Source: Chloroflexota bacterium (GTDB lineage Bacteria; Chloroflexota; Chloroflexia; QHBQ01; JADMIH01). Taken from it: a DNA stretch of 5,215 nt. The DNA lies in contig JADMIH010000230.1 in the NCBI GenBank assembly GCA_015478675.1, positions 1 to 5,215 on the forward strand, read 5' to 3'. A program made the translations under genes and the position numbers. The notes beneath the pieces are model-generated. The model saw nothing but the letters and a program-made list of their open reading frames with translations. It was not told the DNA's origin and searched no databases. Positions 1 through 5,215 of the stretch are shown here, in pieces (the first letter of the stretch is position 1; every line of letters starts with the position of its first letter).

Positions 1-32
1 TCCAACTTCTTTCTCTTGGAGATCTATTTTAC

Positions 33-38
33 ATTATA
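33..38 (-). promoter_or_regulatory. Possible -10 element for a gene beyond the left edge
   Basis: A perfect TATAAT on the minus strand lies in the AT-rich spacer 1-92, downstream of the DUF885 stop codon. No good -35 hexamer lies 16-18 bases upstream of it, and no TGn extension is seen. It would read leftward out of the window. No terminator hairpin for the DUF885 gene was found in 1-92, so read-through into a left-hand neighbour is equally possible. Confidence 0.25.
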
Positions 39-92
39 TAACTGCGGCTGTAGGATTAGATACTTTGAGGTGCAGTCACGGGCAGAAAGCTG

Positions 93-1757
93 TTAGAGAA
101 TTTCCCCAGCCGAGTTGCCAAGCAAATGTCTGCGCACCAGGGGCACGGGAGGGTAGCCGAGAGCTAACACTCTGTCGTGGAAATTCTTCAGGTTGAAGTT
201 AGCGCCTTCTTTGGCTTTCATATCTTCGCGCAGGCGTAGCAGCATTAGCTTGCCGAGGGTGTAGTTGAGGTAGCCAGGATCGAAGGTGCCTCTCATTGCC
301 TCCTTCTGAGCAGGTAGCTCCTCCATGAAGGCGTTCTCCATAAAGAACTGCACTGCCTCTTCCAGCGTCATACGCCCTGTATGCATCATGATTGAAACAA
401 CGTAGCGGCAGTTGCGCAGTAGAGCCTCGCTCAATTGTGCAAAGCGCAAAAGATTGTTCTCGCTTCTATAGCCTTCCTCCACCATCATCTGCTCGCAATA
501 GTGCGCCCACCCCTCAACGAACGAGTATGAGCCAAAAGCCTTGCGCACAGGCGACATGACATTGGCCGCGTGCAGAAAATGTACGTAGTGGCCGGGATAC
601 GCCTCATGTACGGAGACATCACGCAGGGTGGCGTAGTTGAAGCGCCTCAGCCACTCCTCTTTTTGCTCCGGGGTCCAATTCTTCTCAACGGGTGTCACGT
701 AATAATAGGCTTCAGTAGCCTTCTCCTCGAAGGGGCCGGGAGAGTCCATGAAGGCGAAGCCCCAGCGCAGGAACTCCGGTGTTTCTTGCACTTTGCAGCG
801 CACGTTCGAAGGGACGGAGATAATATCCTTGTCAATGAGGTACTGCCTTATCTCGTCAAGCATTGCCGCCGTTTCGACAATAAGGCTATCTTCGGTGGGA
901 TGGTCCTCCGCTACATTATTTGCTACCTCGCGGGCATCCCTGGAAGGGTTAATTAGCCGGGCGGTTTCGATGAATGCTTGTTTGTTGGCTTCCAGGTTGG
1001 CGCGACCCACCTCAAGCAAATGCTCCAGCGGCATATCCACCAGCTCGTTGACCACGAGCATTCGTGAGAACATTTCCGCGCCAATGGCGAACTCCTCTTT
1101 GGCGCTCGCTTGTTGGTTCTTGAGAAACTGCACATATCCATCCAGGGCTTCAACAGCCTTATTGTTAGCCTGCTGAAACTCGGCCATGAGCTGAGAGTTG
1201 TCAACGCCAGCAAGGCTTTCGGGCAGATTCTTCCTCATATAATCCGCTTGCCCGCCGCACATCTGAATCGAAATCTCCAGGTGAGGGCGTGAGAGAGGAG
1301 GCTCCAGCAGCGCGATACCTTGTTCTATCAGCCTGGGGATGCCTCGCTCTAGCTCGATTAGCTTACGCAGCCGCTCTTCAATTGGCGCATAGTCGCGCTT
1401 GATGTAGTTGGTTACATCAGCGAACCAGGAAATCGTCATGGGGTCGTAGCTTTGTTTGCGATCTTCGGCAATATCAAAGAGTTGTGAAGCTAACCCTTGC
1501 TCAAGGAGGCTGTAATCAAGCTGCATATCAGGCTCAAAGTTGCTCGGGTCAATAGTTTTCATCTCAGCCAACGCTTGATTAAGCTCCTCTATCCGGCGCT
1601 GGACTGCCTCCTTCGACAGGTCGGGCGTCCTACCATCGTATTCGTGCAGCCCGAAGTTTGACGCCATCGGCGGCATAAACTCGAACATCAGTGTTAGCTG
1701 CCTGTCGGCAAACTCGGTGAACTTCTGCGCATGACCAAGCCCGTAGATACTTGACAT
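93..1757 (-). CDS. DUF885 family putative zinc metallopeptidase, cytoplasmic
   Basis: This is a complete 554-residue protein of the DUF885 family, a group of predicted metal-dependent peptidases or carboxypeptidases with mostly unknown substrates. The key signature is HEAYPGH at residues 384-390 (bases 588-608), the family's HExxPGH variant of a zinc-binding helix. It is followed by EGWAHYCE at 415-422, which supplies a further acidic residue and the conserved EGW. Near the C-terminus, DPGYLNYTLGKL (493-504) followed by LRLRED matches the family's conserved Pro-Gly, Tyr and Gly-Lys/Arg helix. The N-terminal 300 residues are largely helical and charged. No signal peptide or membrane segment is visible, so it is probably cytoplasmic, unlike family members that are lipoproteins. 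The ATG is supported by AGGAGG five bases upstream. It is divergent from the secreted-protein gene and appears to be transcribed alone. The family call is firm; catalytic activity and substrate are inferred. Confidence 0.9.
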   Translation of the reverse strand: MSSIYGLGHAQKFTEFADRQLTLMFEFMPPMASNFGLHEYDGRTPDLSKEAVQRRIEELNQALAEMKTIDPSNFEPDMQLDYSLLEQGLASQLFDIAEDRKQSYDPMTISWFADVTNYIKRDYAPIEERLRKLIELERGIPRLIEQGIALLEPPLSRPHLEISIQMCGGQADYMRKNLPESLAGVDNSQLMAEFQQANNKAVEALDGYVQFLKNQQASAKEEFAIGAEMFSRMLVVNELVDMPLEHLLEVGRANLEANKQAFIETARLINPSRDAREVANNVAEDHPTEDSLIVETAAMLDEIRQYLIDKDIISVPSNVRCKVQETPEFLRWGFAFMDSPGPFEEKATEAYYYVTPVEKNWTPEQKEEWLRRFNYATLRDVSVHEAYPGHYVHFLHAANVMSPVRKAFGSYSFVEGWAHYCEQMMVEEGYRSENNLLRFAQLSEALLRNCRYVVSIMMHTGRMTLEEAVQFFMENAFMEELPAQKEAMRGTFDPGYLNYTLGKLMLLRLREDMKAKEGANFNLKNFHDRVLALGYPPVPLVRRHLLGNSAGEIL

Positions 1758-1762
1758 AAAAG

Positions 1763-1768
1763 CCTCCT
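1763..1768 (-). promoter_or_regulatory. Shine-Dalgarno site of the DUF885 gene
   Basis: A full AGGAGG on the minus strand lies five bases before the ATG at 1755-1757. It fixes the start of the 554-residue protein and suggests efficient translation. Confidence 0.85.
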
Positions 1769-1818
1769 GCTGGTACTATATGCAAAATATGATCGCGGGT
1801 GCTCTCGTATAACGTTGT

Positions 1819-1846
1819 AGTATACCACCGTGCGGGAGTTGGGCAA
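1819..1846 (-). promoter_or_regulatory. Candidate sigma-70-type promoter for the DUF885 gene
   Basis: On the minus strand, TTGCCC (bases 1841-1846, 4 of 6 to the -35 consensus) and TATACT (1819-1824, 5 of 6 to the -10 consensus) are separated by 16 bases. A start a few bases downstream would give a leader of roughly 50-55 bases ending in the AGGAGG site. The position is sensible for the divergent spacer. The match was found by eye and is not proof of activity. Confidence 0.4.
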
Positions 1847-1882
1847 AGTTGGAAGGCAGGCGGACATTGAGCGCTGCGTGTC

Positions 1883-1919
1883 GGGTAAGGGCTGTGGGCA
1901 CGGTATCCGGCACCTACCC
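1883..1919 (+). other. Imperfect hairpin in the divergent spacer upstream of the secreted-protein gene
   Basis: GGGTAAGG (1883-1890) can pair with CCTACCC (1913-1919), giving seven pairs with one bulged A. A small CGG-TAT-CCG hairpin (1901-1909) sits inside. If transcription of the plus-strand gene starts upstream of it, this would be a leader structure about 70 bases before the start codon. No T-tract follows, so it is not a canonical terminator. No known riboswitch was recognised. Confidence 0.2.
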
Positions 1920-1978
1920 TACGCCGTGTGCAATGCTCGCCACGTTTCATGAGTTCGTGCGACAAGAAGCTATCTAGA

Positions 1979-1984
1979 AGGAGG
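1979..1984 (+). promoter_or_regulatory. Shine-Dalgarno site of the secreted-protein gene
   Basis: AGGAGG lies seven bases before the ATG at 1992-1994 and fixes that start, which also opens a good signal peptide. No convincing -35/-10 pair was found for this gene in 1758-1978, so its promoter is unassigned. Confidence 0.85.
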
Positions 1985-1991
1985 GTATACA

Positions 1992-2813
1992 ATGGCTAGG
2001 CGGATATTCTTTACTGTGGCGGCGATAGGGCTGCTCTCTGTCGGTTATCTCCTGGGCTTGACCTGGTCGGCTGTTACAGTTGCGGGGCCGGTGGCGCAGC
2101 AACAGACTGACTGCCAGACGTTCAAGGAGACGGGCAAAGCGGTCTGTGGGCGCTTTCTAAAGTACTGGCAAGAGCATGGCGGGCTTGCGCAGCAGGGTTT
2201 CCCGATCAGCGGTGAGTTCCAGGAGAAGTCGGATCTGAATGGGCAGACATATACAGTGCAATACTTCGAGCGTGCCGTCTTTGAGTACCACCCTGAGAAC
2301 CAGCCGCCTTACGATGTGCTGCTCTCCCAGCTTGGTACTTTTGAGTTCAAGCGCAAGTACCCTAATGGCGCTCCCGGCGCGCAGGCCACACCTGCCCCTC
2401 AGCCTTCACCTACTGCGACTGCTTCAAGTGCAACACCTACTGCTCCACCCCCCTCTAACCCCGTGACAGGCGGAGTAGGCGATGTACTTACGCGCGCCGG
2501 GCTTGCATTTACTGTCACAAGAGTGGACAGGGGCACTCGGCGGCTAGATGTAATTTACCAGATTCGCAATACCACCTCGTCAGCCATTACTCTGAGGCTG
2601 GCCGATGCTGACCAGCAGCTGATAACAAGTACAGGTCCACAACCGTCGTCCCAGCCGGACAGGGTAATCAACATCACCCTGCAACCGGGCCAGACCTTTG
2701 ACGGGGCGACAGGCTTCAATGGCATAAGCCAGAATGTCACCTTCAAGACCCTGATCTACCGGGTGGATAACCTTCCGAGGCTTGGAAGCGTGCAAGTAGA
2801 CCTTAACCAGTAG
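1992..2813 (+). CDS. Secreted two-domain protein with a Chloroflexota-type N-terminal module and a DUF4352-like C-terminal domain
   Basis: This is a complete 273-residue exported protein of unknown function. Residues 1-32 form a signal peptide or uncleaved anchor: basic MARR, then a long hydrophobic stretch to about VTVAG. There is no lipobox cysteine, so it is unlikely to be a lipoprotein. Residues 41-124 form a compact module with TGKAVCGRFLKYWQEHGG, GFPIS, YTVQYFERAVFEYHPE and YDVLLSQLG, a pattern I associate with exported Chloroflexota proteins. C41 and C52 could form a disulfide. Residues 127-160 are a Pro/Thr/Ser/Ala-rich linker of the kind seen in extracellular proteins. Residues 161-273 look beta-rich (FTVTRVDRG, LDVIYQIRNTTSSAITLRL, INITLQPGQTFDGATGF), resembling Ig-like DUF4352 or telokin-like domains. 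That last match is tentative. The gene converges on ispG 63 bases away. A cell-surface or extracellular binding role is possible but not shown; no catalytic motif is seen. Confidence 0.85.
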   Translation: MARRIFFTVAAIGLLSVGYLLGLTWSAVTVAGPVAQQQTDCQTFKETGKAVCGRFLKYWQEHGGLAQQGFPISGEFQEKSDLNGQTYTVQYFERAVFEYHPENQPPYDVLLSQLGTFEFKRKYPNGAPGAQATPAPQPSPTATASSATPTAPPPSNPVTGGVGDVLTRAGLAFTVTRVDRGTRRLDVIYQIRNTTSSAITLRLADADQQLITSTGPQPSSQPDRVINITLQPGQTFDGATGFNGISQNVTFKTLIYRVDNLPRLGSVQVDLNQ

Positions 2814-2820
2814 GCAGGAG

Positions 2821-2883
2821 TGAGTAACGAGGAGTACCGCCGGCTACTGGCCGGGAAGCCAACCGCTCACTCCTCGTTACTCA
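2821..2883. repeat. 15-bp perfect inverted repeat at the convergent gene junction; possible bidirectional terminator
   Basis: TGAGTAACGAGGAGT (2821-2835) is repeated exactly in inverted orientation at 2869-2883. The arms are separated by 33 bases, within which CCGGC (2840-2844) and GCCGG (2850-2854) form an inner hairpin with a five-base loop. The left arm starts seven bases after the plus-strand stop codon. The right arm overlaps the last bases of ispG, including its TAA (2877-2879). The convergent placement suggests a shared 3' end structure or terminator. Neither strand has a T-run after the stem, so it is not a classic intrinsic terminator. It could instead be a small dispersed repeat. 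The repeat itself is certain; its function is inferred. Confidence 0.75.
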
Positions 2884-5105
2884 GCCCTCACTGTGCGCTC
2901 AACCCACTTGCCCCGCGACTTGATGATCTCTATGAGGCGATTGACTGCGTCGTCGGTCGGCACGCCTTTTTCCACACACTCTTTGCCTACAAAGAGGTTC
3001 ACCTTGCCCGGAGCGCCCCCCATGTAGCCGAAGTCGGCATCGGCAAGCTCTCCCAGGCCGTTCACGATACAACCCATCACGGCGATCTTCACGCCGCGTA
3101 AGTGGCCCGTAGAGGCCTTTATCCGCTCGGTGGTCTCCTGAAGGTCAAAGAGTGTGCGCCCACAAGATGGGCAGGCGACAAACTCGGCCTTGACCGAGCG
3201 CGAGCCTGCGGCCTGTAAAATATTGAAGGCAAGGGTCACCCGGTCGTCGGCAGTGCCATCGCCGCTGACCTCAATGCTGTTGCCTATACCGTCGCAGAGG
3301 AGCGACCCAATGGCTACAGACGGCTCGAGCAGCCAGCTATCGGAGTGGATGCCCTCACCCTGTGCATCTTGTTCGTGAGCAAAGTCTTCCAGATGCAACG
3401 GGTATTTGCGTCCAGCCTCTACGAGGCGCGTTGACAGAAGCCTGTAGGCCCTAACCACATAGGATGGCACCGGGTCGTCCGCCGAGATAGAGAGGGTCAG
3501 CCCTCTATGCCCAAGCGCGTGGGCGTCTGCCGCCACTGCCAGCAGGCGCTCGACTACAGGGAAAGTGGCGCTACCTTCGTCTAGCTCGGCCAGCAGATCG
3601 TTGCTCGAACGCTTTTCTCTGGCCCGCAGCCAGAGCGGCACGTGAGCTTCAACAGCGGCTTTCACCAATGCCTCAAAGAGTTTGTCGCGCCCCCAATCTG
3701 TCGAATCGCCCGCACCCACCTCAATCTCGATAGCTCCTACACCCGCTAGCCGGGGAGCCAGCTTCGCGTCAAGTGCGCCTTCCAGGTCGCTGCCCACGTC
3801 TACTATCAGACCAAGAGCCGATTTGCCTGCGCTCGGGTCTTCTTCCTCGCTACGCCGCCGTAACTCATCAGTGAGGGGTGTTATCTCCTCTAACCCCGTG
3901 AGGGGCACGCGAATCAAATCAGGTCGTATGGCGTTACTACCTTTGCGCTTCGCGAGCTCCGCCACCGCCGCAAAGAGGTCGCCGTCAGGCCAGGTGCTGC
4001 TGTCGCCCACCGAGGCGACGACGGCCACAGGCTGCATGCCCCCCACCTTCACCGCACCTGATGCGACTTCGTAGGTGGGCCTCGGCGCGTAATGATAAGG
4101 GTCGCGCAGGTCGGGCAAGCTCTGGCCTGATACGACGTTGCTCTGCACGCCCTGTGTGTTTAGCATCGCGTTGTATGGGTTGACGAGAGAGAAAGCGACA
4201 GGCACCTCCTCTTCGGGTTCCTCAGTGAGCGACACGCGCACTGTATCGCCAAGTCCGTCATCGAGAAGCGCACCTATGCCTGTGGCCGATTTGATGCGGC
4301 CATCCTCAGCATTGCCCGCCTCAGTCACACCCAGGTGCAGAGGGTAGTTCCACCCCAGGGCATCCAGCCGCGACACCAGCAGGCGGTAAGCGGCGATCAT
4401 CACTTTGGGGTTGCTTGCCTTCATTGAAAAGATAAGCTCGTGATAGTCGTACTTGCGGCATATAGCGGCAAACTCTATCGCCGACTCCACCATACCTTCC
4501 GGTGTGTCGCCGAAGCGGTTCATAATGCGGTCTGAGAGCGAGCCATGATTGGTGCCGATACGCATCGAGATGCCCCGCTCCTGGCAACGCAGCACCACGG
4601 GGCGGAATTTCTCCTCGATGCGCGCAAGCTCCTCTTGATACTCCGCGTCGGTATAGTCGCGTACCTTGAAGCGCTTCTCGTCGGCGAAGTTGCCCGGGTT
4701 GATACGCACCTTATCCGCGTAGAGGGCCGCCTCCATAGCGGCTGCCGGGCTAAAGTGGATGTCAGCCACCAGGGGCACATCCAGGCCCATCGCCATGAGG
4801 CGGCGCTTCACTTCACCAAGCGCGCGAGCATCCTGCGACGTAGGAGTGGTAATCCTCACTATCTCGCAGCCTACCTCTACCAGGCGTATAGTCTGGGCGA
4901 GTGTTGCCTCAACATCCTGGGTGCTAGTAGTGGTCATAGACTGCACCCTGATCGGGTTGTCGCCGCCAACTCCAACCTTGCCTACCATCACCTCACGCGT
5001 GGGCCGCCGCTTGTAAGCGTACGTATTCTCGGTGTAGGGGTGGTGTGGAGTATCCGCCGCCGACCTCAGGATTACAGGCTCGGTTCTTGCTTCAGTAGCG
5101 CTCAT
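2877..5105 (-). CDS. ispG: 4-hydroxy-3-methylbut-2-enyl diphosphate synthase, long three-domain type (IspG/GcpE)
   Basis: IspG reductively converts 2-C-methyl-D-erythritol 2,4-cyclodiphosphate to HMBPP in the MEP isoprenoid pathway, using a 4Fe-4S cluster fed by ferredoxin or flavodoxin. It acts in the cytoplasm. Residues 32-310 are the catalytic TIM barrel, with VGGDNPIRVQSMTTT (46-60), VADIHFSP (113-120), KVRINPGN (132-139), RIGTNHGSLSDR (182-193), SMKASN (227-232) and HLGVTEAG (257-264). Residues 640-742 are the Fe-S domain: CPSCGR supplies C645 and C648, GCIVNGLGE supplies C679 and E686, the family's three Cys and one Glu ligands. Between them, about residues 341-635 form an extra domain, giving 742 residues instead of the usual 360-410. 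This is the arrangement of plant, chlamydial and Bacteroidetes-type enzymes. The insert visibly resembles the first barrel. The reading frame is intact. The next Met is residue 40, inside the conserved core, so this ATG is the only sensible start. Confidence 0.97.
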   Translation of the reverse strand: MSATEARTEPVILRSAADTPHHPYTENTYAYKRRPTREVMVGKVGVGGDNPIRVQSMTTTSTQDVEATLAQTIRLVEVGCEIVRITTPTSQDARALGEVKRRLMAMGLDVPLVADIHFSPAAAMEAALYADKVRINPGNFADEKRFKVRDYTDAEYQEELARIEEKFRPVVLRCQERGISMRIGTNHGSLSDRIMNRFGDTPEGMVESAIEFAAICRKYDYHELIFSMKASNPKVMIAAYRLLVSRLDALGWNYPLHLGVTEAGNAEDGRIKSATGIGALLDDGLGDTVRVSLTEEPEEEVPVAFSLVNPYNAMLNTQGVQSNVVSGQSLPDLRDPYHYAPRPTYEVASGAVKVGGMQPVAVVASVGDSSTWPDGDLFAAVAELAKRKGSNAIRPDLIRVPLTGLEEITPLTDELRRRSEEEDPSAGKSALGLIVDVGSDLEGALDAKLAPRLAGVGAIEIEVGAGDSTDWGRDKLFEALVKAAVEAHVPLWLRAREKRSSNDLLAELDEGSATFPVVERLLAVAADAHALGHRGLTLSISADDPVPSYVVRAYRLLSTRLVEAGRKYPLHLEDFAHEQDAQGEGIHSDSWLLEPSVAIGSLLCDGIGNSIEVSGDGTADDRVTLAFNILQAAGSRSVKAEFVACPSCGRTLFDLQETTERIKASTGHLRGVKIAVMGCIVNGLGELADADFGYMGGAPGKVNLFVGKECVEKGVPTDDAVNRLIEIIKSRGKWVERTVRAE
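3201..4085 (-). other. ispG: Inserted second-barrel (A*-type) domain within ispG, a degenerate copy of the catalytic barrel
   Basis: These bases encode roughly residues 341-635. Ungapped stretches align with the first barrel in the same order: 346-365 with 38-57 (EV..G.V.VGG..P..V), 436-447 with 115-126, 553-572 with 239-258 (13 of 20 identical, including AYRLL and YPLHL), and 599-614 with 277-292 (9 of 16 identical). The copy lacks the catalytic landmarks: QSMT is replaced by VASV, DIHF by DVGS, and NHGS has no counterpart. A structural rather than catalytic role is inferred, consistent with what is proposed for the A* domain of three-domain IspG. The boundaries are approximate. Confidence 0.75.
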
Positions 5106-5115
5106 TCTACGTTTA

Positions 5116-5119
5116 CCTC
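5116..5119 (-). promoter_or_regulatory. Weak, distant Shine-Dalgarno site of ispG
   Basis: GAGG (within TGAGGT on the minus strand) is ten bases from the ATG at 5103-5105. This is shorter and farther than the AGGAGG sites of the other two genes. No better site is nearer, and the protein homology leaves no alternative ATG, so translation initiation may be modest. Confidence 0.5.
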
Positions 5120-5126
5120 ATGCCTT

Positions 5127-5139
5127 AGCGTCTAACGCT
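5127..5139 (-). other. Small hairpin in the ispG leader
   Basis: AGCGT (5127-5131) and ACGCT (5135-5139) form a five-pair stem with a three-base loop, just upstream of the ribosome-binding site. It is too short to assign a function and may be chance. Confidence 0.2.
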
Positions 5140-5144
5140 CTCAT

Positions 5145-5175
5145 TTTGTATTGTGACATACGCTTCTCATGTTAA
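5145..5175 (-). promoter_or_regulatory. Weak candidate promoter upstream of ispG
   Basis: On the minus strand, TTAACA (5170-5175, 5 of 6 to the -35 consensus) and TACAAA (5145-5150, 4 of 6 to the -10 consensus) are 19 bases apart, which is longer than ideal. The rest of 5106-5215 holds no gene. The region is AT-richer than the coding sequence and is the natural place for the ispG promoter, but this exact pair is uncertain. Confidence 0.25.
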
Positions 5176-5215
5176 TACGTGTAGCTCAGCTTCACAGATA
5201 GTGCAAAATCCTCTA

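Noticed and set aside
1..20. TCCAA/TTGGA inverted pair at the left edge as a terminator
   Set aside because: The stem is only five pairs with a ten-base AT-rich loop, too weak to support a terminator call.
1630..1992. A 120-codon minus-strand frame covering the divergent spacer
   Set aside because: It overlaps the true N-terminus of the DUF885 protein in another frame, has no family resemblance, and has an Arg/Thr/Cys-rich composition typical of a shadow frame.
2112..2114. C41 of the secreted protein as a lipoprotein attachment cysteine
   Set aside because: The residues before it (QQQTD) do not form a lipobox, and it lies well past the end of the hydrophobic segment. A disulfide with C52 is more likely.
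2820..3101. A 93-codon plus-strand open frame starting just after the secreted-protein stop codon
   Set aside because: It begins inside the inverted repeat and runs antisense through the conserved Fe-S domain of ispG. No protein family is recognisable.
3201..4085. The long ispG read as two adjacent fused genes or a frameshifted fusion
   Set aside because: The frame is continuous, the domain order matches the known three-domain IspG type, and the insert is homologous to the first barrel, so it is a genuine long form.
4545..5135. A 196-codon open frame on the plus strand opposite the ispG N-terminal half
   Set aside because: It lies almost wholly antisense to a strongly conserved coding region. 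The translation shows no recognisable domain and no good ribosome-binding site. Long antisense frames are common opposite GC-rich genes.

Overview
This window carries three complete protein-coding genes and short intergenic spaces. No RNA gene, insertion sequence, CRISPR array or integration signature was seen. The best taxonomic guess is a member of the Chloroflexota (green non-sulfur bacteria and relatives) or a close neighbour. The main clue is the secreted protein at 1992-2813: its N-terminal module (TGKxVxGRFLxYWQxHGGLAxxGFP, then YTVQYFERAxFEYHPE) is a type I associate with many exported proteins of that phylum. This is inference from motif recognition, not a database result.

Layout from left to right. 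Positions 1-92 are a short, AT-rich spacer with a perfect TATAAT on the minus strand that could drive a gene beyond the left edge. A cytoplasmic DUF885-type putative metallopeptidase lies on the minus strand (93-1757) with a strong Shine-Dalgarno site. A 234-bp divergent spacer (1758-1991) separates it from the plus-strand secreted protein (1992-2813), which has a signal peptide, the Chloroflexota-type module, a Pro/Thr/Ser linker and a C-terminal beta-rich domain. That gene converges on ispG (2877-5105, minus strand). The 63-bp junction holds a 15-bp perfect inverted repeat whose right arm covers the ispG stop codon. Upstream of ispG, to the right edge, there is only a leader or promoter region.

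The most informative gene is ispG, which encodes the penultimate MEP-pathway enzyme of isoprenoid synthesis. At 742 residues it is of the long, three-domain type: TIM barrel, inserted domain, 4Fe-4S domain. The usual bacterial enzyme has about 360-410 residues. Reading the translation against itself shows that the inserted domain is a degenerate copy of the first barrel, with the structural landmarks kept and the substrate-binding motifs lost.

The three genes do not look like one functional unit. They are divergent or convergent, each has its own ribosome-binding site, and no shared pathway is evident. I found no new multi-gene system here. The points worth a second look are the duplicated barrel in IspG, the inverted repeat at the convergent junction, and the uncharacterised secreted protein.
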